Assembly: GCF_005239225.2 (NCBI RefSeq)
Contig: NC_133284.1
Coordinates: 1,951,770 to 2,015,769, forward strand
DNA: 64,000 bases
Source: Populus alba
Taxonomy: Eukaryota; Streptophyta; Magnoliopsida; Malpighiales; Salicaceae
Direction: 5' to 3'
Shown piece by piece: positions 11,401-21,340 of the stretch. Below the pieces are notes generated by a model. It made no database searches. It was not told the origin of the DNA and worked only from the letters and a program-made list of their open reading frames with translations. Every line of letters begins with the position of its first letter. The first letter of the stretch is position 1. The position numbers and the translations under genes are program-made.

Positions 11401-11905
11401 AACAATGTTAGATACCCATTATGGGTATCTAACTACTTCTAGAAAACCAGCATCCCACTGTTTTTCGAGTTCTACCTTGACCTTGATCCAGACATCTGGG
11501 TGGGCCCTCCTTAGCTTCTGCTTGACTGGCTTATAACCTTCCTCCAACGGTATCTTGTGTTCTACAATACTTGTATCCAAACCGGGCATATCTTCATATG
11601 ACCAAGCAAAGACATCTGAATACTCTTGTAATAGGGTGATCATTTTTATCCTTTGTTCAGAAGTAATTAGGGTACCTATTTTCAACTCTTTCTTGAGCTG
11701 ACCATTGCCCACATTGATGGTTTCGAGTTCCTCGGTGGCAGGCTTCCAAGTCTGTTCCTGTTGTTCTACTAGCCTGGTGAATTCACTGATATTGCTTTCA
11801 TCCCACTCTTCTTCTTCCATAGCTATTACATGCTCGTTCAAGTTTGGCCATTTATTCTTGATGCTAAATGTATGTGATGTTGTTGGAGATCCGCTTTCAG
11901 GATTC
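8455..11905 (-). pseudogene. pol exon: RT, RNase H, archaeal-type RNase H, integrase (one internal stop)
   Basis: The exon starts after a predicted 3' splice site (TTTCAG, ending 11906). It is open except for TAA at 11419-11421, just upstream of the RT core. Counting from 11400: the RT active site YVDD is at residues 111-114; a first RNase H (about 225-375) has lost key acids; and a second, archaeal-type RNase H (about 405-530) retains D412, E450, D474 and D524. Integrase follows, with an HHCC zinc finger (H632, H639, C670, C673) and catalytic D702, D763 and E799, giving the DD35E spacing. These copy RNA into DNA and insert it. The double RNase H marks the Tat lineage. The domains look intact, so the stop is the only evident lesion, unless it is read through. 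Confidence 0.92.
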
Positions 11906-12123
11906 CTGAAAGCGGGAAGTGCTGGGTGTAAATGCATATATATATATAAAAAAACAATTTCTAAAAAAGTGCATGATCTCACATTCATTCAAAGGAAAAA
12001 GGTGGGCTCTATGACAAATATAGAATCTAGCTGACATCATGAGCCTTGATTGTCAACTAGAGAAAACAAAAGCAAACATAAGCAATGACAAAAACATGTT
12101 AAGGCAAACAAAAGTTGGTTTAC
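11906..12123 (-). other. Predicted 218-nt intron between protease and RT
   Basis: Gag-protease ends with an ATG TAA in which the GT of GTAAAC can serve as donor (G at 12123). A pyrimidine-containing TTTCAG ends at 11906. Splicing joins the AT left by the donor to the first G of the downstream exon, restores an ATG codon, and puts gag-protease (3299 nt) and pol (3451 nt) in one frame, 6750 nt in total, a multiple of three. Ogre elements are known to carry a spliced intron at this place. The acceptor lies inside an 11-bp inverted repeat (11891-11901 with 11905-11915). Confidence 0.75.
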
Positions 12124-15100
12124 ATTTTGAAAACCACTGGAGCTTCTTGTGTCACCCAATTCTGAAACTTTTCGCCTGGAGCCAGCTTGCGCACAACAGT
12201 CTTGGCGGAGACTTCTTCTAGCGTATGGATCGTCAGCTGTGGCAGCGCTTCATCTTCTTTTCCCGCGACTGCTTTCACGTCATCCCTTTTCTTCTCGTTT
12301 CCCTCCAAGGTGTTTATGCTCATATGAGCCAGTTCTAGACCCAGGCTTCCGGCTCCTTTATCAGGTTGCATTATGAATGCAGCTTTTGTGAACGATACAC
12401 TAAGGTGAGGGATTTCTAGCTTTTCTTCCTCAGGCTCTCTTCCTTTAATTCTAGCCATCCTTCTTGCCCTTCTCCGACCAGCAGCCCACCAATAATCCTT
12501 TTGGTTAGGTTGATACCCTAACCCAAATCTTTGAGCAGCATTTTCCAAACTCGCCGACTTAACCCCTTCTGGTATCCTGACAGTAAAGTTATACTGAAAT
12601 GGGATCCCGCGTTCTAAGAAGCATAGGCTTGCCATCCTGGCTGCTTCTGAGATCCTTGGCCTTCTTAACACAGTGTTCTCCGGCACCCAGTCGGTGTTCA
12701 CGATCTCGAAAGCATGGATATTGTTATCCTTGCAATCTTCCACTTCGATGAAAGGCACAGCCACATTCTTTATCAAGGATATTGCCTCCTCGGCCTTTAC
12801 AGTTACCAACATCCCATTCATGATATACTTCAGGCATTGGTGTAATGACGAAGCTACTGCCCCCGCTGCGTGGATCCAAGGTCTTCCCAACAACATACTA
12901 TAGGAAGGGTGGATATCCATAACCTGAAGTGTCACTAGGAACATTTGCGGTCCCACATATAGCTCCACTTCTAAAGTCCCAAGTATTGGCCTAGGTGAGC
13001 CATCATACGCTCTGGCCATCATAGTACTTGGCTTCATATGAGATTCATCAATCGGCATTTCCTCCAGAATGTGCTTTGGCAACACGTTGAGGGCCGAGCC
13101 ATTATCGACGAGCACCTTCCCTATAAGACAGTCTTTGCACCTAACAGTAATGTATAAAGGCTTGTTGTGTCCGGTACCTTCAGCATCAGGCTCATCAGCC
13201 GTGAAGTAGAGGTAATTAGTTGCATGGATCCTCCCCACTAAATGCTCCATGGTTTTGTGCTCAATGTCCTGGGGTACATATGCCTCATTCAATACCTTTT
13301 GCAAGGCATTTCGATGCGGCTCAGAGCTGAGTATCAGAGACATAAGGGAGATCCGAGCTGGAGTCTTTTTTAGTTGATCCACTATGCAATATTCGCTATG
13401 CTTGATCAACTTTAGAAACTCATTCGACTCCTTTTCTGTTACCGGCTTATTGACTTCTGGTGCTTTGTCCAGATCGACCACTTCTTTACCCTTTTCCTTC
13501 CTCCATTCTTCAGGCGTAAAGCAGCGACCACTCCTGGTCAAACCACCTATCTCTGTCTGGAACAAAGGAAGAGGCGTTCGAATGTTAGATGCATACCCAT
13601 AATTATACGGCATGGCATTGTGATTCTCTCTTGTGCAAGACGGTTTAATCAATATAAGCCTTGGGGGGCCATTAGCAGTCTGTTGGACCCTGCAAACTCC
13701 TGCCATCTCATTTTCACCTTCCATCATGCTCACCTCACACTTGCTCTCCATGGGTTCAATCCTCAATTGTCCCATCTTCAACATTTTTACGATCTTTTCG
13801 CAAAACTCGGCGCAATCCCCAATGTGATGTCCGTCTCTTCCGTGAAACTCACAATATTCATCTCTCTCCAATTGCCTTACCACCTTTGCCTCTAGAAATC
13901 CTGATTGTACTAACATGTCGTACAATCTTTTCTTCGGCACCTTCAACACCTTGCCTTGATTTCCCACTTCGATCATGCCTATTCCACCACTATTTGGAGC
14001 ATGTTTAGGCAATGGGTTTGAATTGACATTGGGCTTGTCTTCGAAGGATACCCAACCCAACTTAATAAGCTCCAATAGCCTCTTCTTGAATGCATAACAG
14101 GTTTCAATCCCATGCCCGGGATTACCCCCATGGTACTCGCAAGTCAAATCGGGCTTGTACCAAATTGGGAATGGTGGTTGCAGTGGTAGTGTAGGGATAG
14201 GAGCTACTTGTCCAATGCTCAAAAGTTTGGCATACATGTCCTTCAAAGGCATGGGTAACGGTGGCAGTTGTTCTGGAGTGTATCCTGAGTGGGGTCTTTG
14301 GTAGTGATTTTGGTAGTTTGGTTGGTTATTTGTTCGGTTAGGTGAAAAAGATTGGTTAAAGTTTACGCGTGGGAATTGAGGGGTAGGTGCTTGTGGGCTG
14401 TGGAAATTTACTTTCTTGCCTTTGTACCCGCCTTCCAAATTGTTAACGTCCCCTTCTCTTTTCCTTCCCATAAAACCTTTCTTCTCTAAAGGCTCTACTA
14501 TGCGCCCTGCTTTAATTCCTTGCTCTATCCTTTCTGCCACACGTACAACATCAAAGAAATGTTGAGATGAGCTACCCATTAAATGCTCATAATAGGGTGC
14601 CTTGAATGTATTGGCGAACAAAGTCACCATCTCCGTTTCTATCAAAGGTGGTTGCACATGCGTGGCCTCGTCCCTCCATCTTTGCGCATAAGCCCTCACT
14701 GACTCTTGGCTTCTCTTTTCCATTGACATGAGGCTCGTTCGATCTGGCGTAATTTCCAAATTGAACTTGTATTGCTTTAGGAAAGCCTCCACTAAGTCCT
14801 TCCATTTCTTAATCTTGACATTATCCAGCCTCATATACCAACTTAACGCAGATCCCGATAGACTGTCTTGGAAAAAGTAGATCATTAACTTATCGTCATA
14901 TATCACTTCAGCCATCTTATTGCAATAAGATCGAAGGTGAGTGTTTGGGCATTCCAACCCAGTGTACCTTATAAACTCTGGTATCCTAAAATCTTTTGGT
15001 ACCGTGAGGTTAGGTACCAAGCATATTTCCGACGCTCGCATGGGGTCAAACCAGTCATTTCCCTCGACTGCTCTTAACCTTTCTTCTAATGCGGATATCT

Positions 15101-15422
15101 TGTCATCGTTCACAAAACCAGTGGGCCTATTATCGGAAGGCCCCTCGGCTGTTAAATCTACAGTGATGTGAGCTTGAGGGGGCTGAATGGGAATAACAGG
15201 TGCAAAGTGTTGCCCCGTCGCTGAATCTGCCCCCAAGTTCTGAGATAACCCCGGAACATGAACTGACGGTGCTCCTATAGGTGGTTGGGTAGACGTTCCC
15301 TCTCCATTCTTGGTTCTTAAAAGTTGCTCCAGCAGATTGGTTAGTCGAGAAACTTCATTTTTCACAGATTCCAACTCGGTTTGGTAGTGCGACTCTAATT
15401 GAGCTCTTTCTTCGTTTTCCAT
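12120..15422 (-). CDS. Gag-protease polyprotein of the Tat/Ogre element
   Basis: The ATG at 15422 opens a 1100-residue frame ending with TAA at 12120-12122. The N terminus is a short coiled coil. A retrotransposon gag domain spans about residues 140-300, with the 'SGSALSWYMRL' and 'LVEAFLKQYKFN' motifs. Two zinc-knuckle-like motifs of the C-x2-H-x(4-5)-H-x4-C form follow ('CEYHGGNPGH' and 'CEFHGRDGHH'). The retropepsin active site VDNGSALN lies near residue 772; DNG instead of D(T/S)G is usual in this plant lineage. Gag packages element RNA and the protease matures the particle. The frame is uninterrupted. Unspliced RNA would give this product alone; splicing of the 218-nt intron would extend it into pol. 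Confidence 0.93.
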   Translation of the reverse strand: MENEERAQLESHYQTELESVKNEVSRLTNLLEQLLRTKNGEGTSTQPPIGAPSVHVPGLSQNLGADSATGQHFAPVIPIQPPQAHITVDLTAEGPSDNRPTGFVNDDKISALEERLRAVEGNDWFDPMRASEICLVPNLTVPKDFRIPEFIRYTGLECPNTHLRSYCNKMAEVIYDDKLMIYFFQDSLSGSALSWYMRLDNVKIKKWKDLVEAFLKQYKFNLEITPDRTSLMSMEKRSQESVRAYAQRWRDEATHVQPPLIETEMVTLFANTFKAPYYEHLMGSSSQHFFDVVRVAERIEQGIKAGRIVEPLEKKGFMGRKREGDVNNLEGGYKGKKVNFHSPQAPTPQFPRVNFNQSFSPNRTNNQPNYQNHYQRPHSGYTPEQLPPLPMPLKDMYAKLLSIGQVAPIPTLPLQPPFPIWYKPDLTCEYHGGNPGHGIETCYAFKKRLLELIKLGWVSFEDKPNVNSNPLPKHAPNSGGIGMIEVGNQGKVLKVPKKRLYDMLVQSGFLEAKVVRQLERDEYCEFHGRDGHHIGDCAEFCEKIVKMLKMGQLRIEPMESKCEVSMMEGENEMAGVCRVQQTANGPPRLILIKPSCTRENHNAMPYNYGYASNIRTPLPLFQTEIGGLTRSGRCFTPEEWRKEKGKEVVDLDKAPEVNKPVTEKESNEFLKLIKHSEYCIVDQLKKTPARISLMSLILSSEPHRNALQKVLNEAYVPQDIEHKTMEHLVGRIHATNYLYFTADEPDAEGTGHNKPLYITVRCKDCLIGKVLVDNGSALNVLPKHILEEMPIDESHMKPSTMMARAYDGSPRPILGTLEVELYVGPQMFLVTLQVMDIHPSYSMLLGRPWIHAAGAVASSLHQCLKYIMNGMLVTVKAEEAISLIKNVAVPFIEVEDCKDNNIHAFEIVNTDWVPENTVLRRPRISEAARMASLCFLERGIPFQYNFTVRIPEGVKSASLENAAQRFGLGYQPNQKDYWWAAGRRRARRMARIKGREPEEEKLEIPHLSVSFTKAAFIMQPDKGAGSLGLELAHMSINTLEGNEKKRDDVKAVAGKEDEALPQLTIHTLEEVSAKTVVRKLAPGEKFQNWVTQEAPVVFKM

Positions 15423-15749
15423 TCTTGATCTGGACTGGGTTTGGTGGACTCTGGATATGGGACCTATGCTTCATGATCTGGCGATGCATATGATGAATTA
15501 AAAACAAAATGTGTGATGAGAATGCGATGCATATGTAATGTGTATTATGAGCTTATCCATGACTTTCGTAACCTTTAAGCGAGATTTCTGAGTTGACCTG
15601 ATTACCATAAAGGAGGGTTTGCCAAGTTCTTATCATAGTGGCTTACTCAACACATTACGAAAGGAAATACGTCATGGACTTCTTATAAATAACAAAATTT
15701 GCTCATACAAAACAATAATGGAAAAGAGAAGTCCTATACATTGCTACTT
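15423..15749 (-). other. Spacer between the extra ORF and gag
   Basis: About 330 nt of internal retrotransposon sequence with no frame of note. How gag is translated downstream of the first ORF (re-initiation, internal entry or a spliced RNA) is not evident from the sequence. Confidence 0.5.
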
Positions 15750-18062
15750 CTAAAAGGCATTTCCCCTATTAGCTAAATCCCTAATAAAACAGATCATGGC
15801 CCCCATGTATTCTCTATATTTTGAACCGTCACTTCCAACTTCGGTGGCTTGCTGTTGCAACCTTTCCGCACAACGGGCTACCTGCTCAACTTGTTTTGAC
15901 ATATGTCTTATCTTATCATGGAATACAGTGTTATCTCCGATTATTGCTTCGTTGCTGGCTCCTAAAGCTTCGTTGCTTCTTTTCAATACTCGCACCATAT
16001 CCTCTGATTGTGCCAACTTATCTCTTGTCCTCTGTAGCTATTCCTTTTTGATATCCAGCTCTGCTATTTTGGAATTGATTTGAACTGTAAAGCTGTCCAT
16101 GTAGTCCTGGCATTCTTGACGCTCTTGCTTAGCCTTACTCATTTCCTCTTCCATCTCGAAGTAGTGTCTTCTCAACTCCCTTAACTCTTCTTCTCGTACC
16201 TCGATTTCCGATTGTAAAGCCCTCATTCTTCCTTTTGAAGACTCAGCTCTCTTCTGGTAATCTCTCATGTCAAACTCAGCGGCCCTTCTCGCATTTCTTT
16301 CTTCCTCTAGCTGCACCATGTATTGCGTTCTAACCTTCCTTTCTTCTTCTGTATCGAGGTTGGCTAGACAATTCTTCTCCTTTTCAACTTCTATTTTCTT
16401 TAAAAGAAGTTTCCTTCCCTTCTTCAAAGAATCCATCGTCTCCTTATCAACATTCACGCCTTTTGTTGCCCTCTTAACCTTAGCCAATTCTTTTTCTGCT
16501 ATCCCATACTTCTTGACCAACTCGTCATAATTAGCTATTCGACTCCTCAACTCAGCCTGGACTCCTGTTGTTATCTCTTCAGCTACCTCAGCCCTTTTCT
16601 GCCATTCCTTTAGAGACATTAGCTGCTTCTCTTGTTTTTCTAACCGCTTATTCAGAAAAACTCTCATCATATTTTCCTCCTCTAGCTGGTTCTCTAACAG
16701 TTGCTGTCGCCCCTTACTTTTGTTGAGTTCTATTATACACTGATCTAACTGCTTTCTTAGATCTTCCTCATCATCCTTTCTTTTCCTTTTCTGTGGTTCC
16801 ATAGTTGCCTCAGACTGTTCTTGTGTAGACAGACCCTTTACTTCAGAAAAATCTTCATTCCTCCAAACTATATAATTATGGCTGAATGAGGTTTCAAAAC
16901 TGCTTCCTTCTTCTCTTTTCACCCTCACGGGTCTTTCCCAATCCTGTCGGATAAGCTCCATTTCTTTGATGAACGGTTGGTGCTTGAATAACCCAATGAA
17001 ATCAGCTAAACCCGAGGTTCTTGGCGTATATTGCATTCCGCCCAACTGCCTTGTTACGAGGGCGGGTGCATAGCCGATGTAACCGGTTACACCAATCAAA
17101 GGAACCCATCTCTTGCTTCCGCAGCTCATTGTGCAAATAGCGTTGTTCATCCACGGCGCTTTCCATTTGAAGTTGCTACTTGGCAATGCTGCATACTTAT
17201 CCCTCCATGCCTTCTCATCCCAATTCTTCCAAGTCTCATCTATGGTAATCTTTAACGGTCGCAAGTCAAACCACCAAAAGTTGTTGAAAATGTCTCTTGG
17301 TGCTTCGATATGACTGATTATCCATAGGTATAACATAGGGACGCAACATCTCATAGCTCCTTTTCCATGTGCTCGACAGTGATTAAGCGATAACATGGTT
17401 TCCCCCAAGATGGCTGAGGAAGGATTGATCCGGTCATGCTCATACTCGACGAAGACACTTGCTGCTTCTAAACTGATGACCCCAGTTTCGGAAGGGAACA
17501 ACACTAGTCCAAAAATGGCGAAGGCCACCAACCTATAACGCTCGTCTCCCAACTTGCCTTCTTCGGCATTTTTCTTCATTCGGGCTTCAATGACCTTCCA
17601 TTTAAAACCCCCTTCGGCGACTCTACACTGGCTGATCTTTCCTAAGCTTAATAAGTTGACTACTTCCGAAGTTGTGTCTTCAAATCTGCGTCGGTGGTAG
17701 ATTCTGTGGCTGTCATTTGGAAAGTCCAGAATTCTCTCATATTCTTCCAAGGTGGGTGTCATATCGATGTTTCCAAAGGTAAAACACCAATAACTTGGAT
17801 CCCAAAAACTCAGAAGGGCTTTGATCGCCGCTGCTTGTACAGGTAACCTCATTATCTGTGCAATTCTCCCATATCTCCTTTCAAACAAAGTCTCGTCGAC
17901 ATATTCCATGATAGGCAGCAACTTTCCTAAGTCGTTGACCATGTGATTTACCTTGGTAATGCATGGTAAACCACTAGTATCGATTCTTGGGCATTTTCCT
18001 TCGGCAATCTGAGCCAACTCAGACTCTTGTCCATATTCTTGGAAAGAGAGGTACTTAGTCAT
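15750..18062 (-). pseudogene. Extra 5' ORF (DUF7745-like plus coiled coil), split by an amber codon
   Basis: The ATG at 18062 opens 674 codons to a TAG at 16038-16040. The same frame continues without another stop to 15750, so the original product was about 770 residues. Residues 1-370 resemble the plant 'DUF7745' / plant-mobile-domain-like proteins found before gag in Ogre-type elements ('RIDTSGLPCITKVNHMVNDL', 'SFWDPSYWCFTFG', 'TLEEYERILDFPN'). From about 430 onward the protein is a long, Glu/Lys/Arg-rich coiled coil, preceded by a basic patch 'PQKRKRKDDEE' that could be a nuclear signal. Its function is not known. The stop removes only the last 96 codons, so a nearly full product is still possible. 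Confidence 0.8.
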
Positions 18063-18552
18063 GATTTCAGCTCAAAAACCTGGGTTGATGAATTCAAATT
18101 ATTAATCGTGATGCAAAATGAAAGTAAGATTCACAACCTAAGGACAAGCTCTAATTATCAAGTGAGAGTGGGTAGTTTTTCTATCTGGTCTCGAAGGGTC
18201 TCATATCTGCCCAGTGACGTTCTTCGTAAAGAAGTATGGGGGCGTTGCAAGGAACAGTTAAGACACGTATGCCCACCATTACCAAGCAGGCACTCAGATA
18301 TGAGTTGGGTGTTTCACGCATTTAAACCCTGACCAATAGTCTTAGGGTAAATTGCTAATTCCCCACTTAACTTAAAGCTTGTGTGTGCTTTTCAAAATTA
18401 AAGCAAGTGATGCATGAGACAATTGTATAAAATGCATGAATAATATGAGTAGAATAAAATAAAATAAATAGGCAAATAAAAGGACGGGCATATTAACAAT
18501 AAACACACGAAAACACAAATAAATCAGACAAAACAAAGCTTAGTCTACAAGG

Positions 18553-18570
18553 TCCCCAGTGGAGTCGCCA
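18553..18570 (-). promoter_or_regulatory. Primer-binding site
   Basis: Three bases inside the 5' LTR, the minus strand reads TGGCGACTCCACTGGGGA, 18 nt beginning with the TGG expected for pairing with a tRNA CCA end. From memory this is the arginine-tRNA type of site reported for Tat/Ogre elements; the tRNA assignment was not verified. Confidence 0.8.
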
Positions 18571-18573
18571 TTC

Positions 18574-21302
18574 TGTCGCACGTGTGCGGCGTCGCGGCGA
18601 AAATAACATAGTTTGTTCCCATTTTCTTATCTACAATGTAAATCTATCTATATCTATGGGGATACAAGAAAATATTGTCTTTTGTGGGTGGAAAATGGAA
18701 TGGGAGTCGCCACCTAGTATTTTGGTTACTAGGAACCCTAACTGGTCTCAAAGATCGGGTACGGGGACTGGTTGCGTAAAGGGAAGGTATTAGCACCCCA
18801 AATACGCCCTACCTAAGGTAAGCTGCATTGTTTTATTGTCTGATAAAATCTAAGGTATTTTCATGTTTTTCTAGTTGTTGGTCTGTCTATGGTTCAAGAA
18901 AAATTCTTCTCAGTAAGAAAGTCTTTATCTTATCGGGTAAAATCCTAACCGTTCTAATGTCTATACCAAAACTTTATTAATAATATTTAGGAATACGTTT
19001 TACGTATAAATTCGTAATCCCAAATACTACTAATAGCACCAAAAAGATTTTTTTAGAATTTTTTGAAATATTGGCCTAGTTCTCATGGCTTGAATAAACT
19101 GGTTATTAAAGCCAAAATGCATGCTAATACATATATTGTTTTGAAAATTTTCTTTGTTGTGTGAAAATATGATATTATAATATTTATATATATATTGGAG
19201 AGACCAGGCCGTATTTTAAAACAAAAACAATTTTTTTGGAAAATATTTTTTTTATGTTTTGACGAAAATCGGGTATTTTAAATACTGAGCTTGTATCCTT
19301 ACGGTATAAAAATACAACCCAATATTAATCCGCTTTGATAAAAATATGCAGGAAAAAAAAAAGAAAGCAAAAACATTTTTTATTCTGAAAATCTTTGATA
19401 TTTTGACGAAAACCGGGTATTTTTTAACACTGGTTTTGTATCTTTACGGTATAAAAATACGAACCAACATTAAACACTTTTGACCAAAACATGCAGGAAA
19501 ATCAACAATATTTTTTAAAGATTTTTCAGAATATTTTTTTTTATTTTATAATATATATACACACATATATCATATAATATATAATAATATATAATATAAT
19601 AGGTTAAGTGGGCGGGCCGGCCCAACTAAATGGGCCGGACAGCCCAGGAAAAAAAACATTGGGCCGAATTCGGCCCACCATAAAACTGGGCCGATCTCGG
19701 CCCAACTAAAAATTCACTCCTTGGTCTGGGCCCGACCGGCCCAGATCACAGGGCTGGGCCAGAACCATTCTGGCCCACCCCCAAACTATACTGGGCCAGA
19801 ATCAGTCTGGCCTAGAGAAGAAAATAACAACGCTGGGCCAGCATCAGCCTGGCCCAGCAAACTAAACGGGGGGGAGGGAATTATTTTCCCTCCCCACCTC
19901 CTGCATGCAGAAACGATTCTGCATGCAGGAGGAAAACTTAGGCAGCAAAAGGAAGAAAATGCAGGGGGAAGATGCGTACCTGGCGAGGAGGAGGCGGTTG
20001 CTGGTGGTGCTGTGGCTCGCGAACGGTGGCTGCGGGCAGGGCTGCGGCTGTTCGAACGGCGGAGGGTGCGGTTGTTATCCACGGTTCGTCGTCGTTCCCC
20101 CGGTTTGCTGCTTCGGTTTCGGCTTCTTCAGTTCCCTCCTGGTGTCAGCTTTCCCAAGCTTCTCAACTTTGGGTTCTTTTGTTTCTGGTTTTTTAGTTAA
20201 GTGGTTTCTCTCTCCTTCGGTTTCTCTCTCTCTCTTCTTTTGTCTCGGTTTTTTTTCTTCCCTCTCCTCCTGCTTCCCCTTCCCTTTTTTTCGTCCCACT
20301 TTCCTTTGGGTCACCTGCTTTTATAGGGGGAGAAGGAGTCTTGGGGCGAACCAAGGTGGAGGCTGGTCGGCCATTGGGCGCGACTGTCAAGGCGTGTGGG
20401 CTTCGGTCCCGGTGTGGTGCGCGGCGGGTGGTCGGCCAATGTCTTCAACGGCGTGTGGCCTTCGGTCCGGTCGGTAGGAGAGGGGGACAAGCGCCATTTA
20501 AATAAGCTTTCTTTTTTCTTTCTTCCCCGCTGTCTGTTCGGGGGGAGGGAAGAAGAAAGGTGAACAGTGCCGTTCAAAACGGCACCGTTCGGTCCTTTTT
20601 TTTTTTTTTAAATCAGTCCTTAATTTATCCTTTGTTCTATTAAGTCCTCAAATCTGATCCTGATTTTAAGAATAAAATTCAATTGCACCCCCGCTAATTT
20701 CGGCCTCCACCCCTCAAGTCGGCCGCGTTTTCCATTCTAATCCCTGGCCTCTGTTTTGTTCAATTACGCCCTCAATTGATTAATAAACTTCCAATTTCTT
20801 CAATTAGGCCCCTGGACAGAATAATTTCAGCCCCTCCATTTACGCGCCTCTTCCAATTTGGTCCCTGGTTTCGGATTTTCTTAATTAAGTCCCTGATTGG
20901 CCATTAAACTTCAATATTTATGCAATTAAGCCCCTGATTTGGCCTAATAAATTCCAAAAAAATATATTTTGGCCCCAAAACTTAAATTTCTTCTGATTAA
21001 AACCCACATTGACTTAAAAATCAATTTTTCTTGCAATCAAAACCCCTATAAAATCCATTAAAAATCCAATTAAGTCCATAAACATCCAAATTTGGGCTTT
21101 TCTCCTCAAAATTCAAAATTTCTTATCCATCAGGACTCTCATCATCCAAGAATATACTGTAAAAATCCGATCTTGGTATTTTTTAACCTCCTTGACCAAA
21201 TCTTCCAACCATTTTCCGAGCGCTCCTGCCTCCTATTATTTTTCTAACCTTCTTTGGCTATTTATATTATTTTTTTGGGGGACCCAAAAATGGGTTACAA
21301 CA
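18574..21302 (-). repeat. 5' LTR of the Tat/Ogre element (right LTR)
   Basis: This 2729-bp LTR is nearly identical to 4010-6739. Differences seen by eye: a C/T near 20305, a T/C near 20837, a G/A near 21235, a two-base difference near 21277, and about ten single-base length changes in A or T runs. It contains the same palindrome cluster (19617-19932). As the 5' LTR it should hold the promoter for the minus-strand transcript; I could not assign a TATA box with confidence because the AT-rich part contains many candidates. Confidence 0.97.
19617..19932. repeat. Cluster of nine palindromes in the right LTR
   Basis: Same nine inverted repeats as 5051-5365, all stems preserved; only one single-base insertion in a spacer (near 19827) differs. 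Because this is the 5' LTR, transcripts initiated to its right would carry these hairpins in their leader if the start site lies upstream of the cluster. Confidence 0.9.
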
Positions 21303-21307
21303 GAAGT
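21303..21307. repeat. Target-site duplication GAAGT (right copy)
   Basis: Directly follows the terminal ACAACA of the right LTR and repeats 4005-4009. Confidence 0.95.
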
Positions 21308-21340
21308 AATCACTATTTCATTAATTTCATTTATATTCAG

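Larger units (their letters stand above)
4010..21302 (-). mobile_element. Full-length Tat/Ogre-type Ty3/gypsy LTR retrotransposon, 17.3 kb
   Basis: The element is bounded by 2.73-kb direct LTRs starting TGTCGC and ending ACAACA, with GAAGT duplicated on both sides. All genes are on the minus strand, so the right LTR is the 5' LTR. Order in transcription: 5' LTR, primer-binding site, extra ORF, gag-protease, intron, RT / RNase H / archaeal-type RNase H / integrase, hairpin-array 3' region, polypurine tract, 3' LTR. An extra ORF before gag, two RNase H domains and an intron between protease and RT are together diagnostic of the Tat lineage, Ogre group. The LTRs differ by about five substitutions and some homopolymer lengths, so insertion was recent. 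Stops at 11419-11421 and 16038-16040 suggest that it is not autonomous. Confidence 0.95.
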
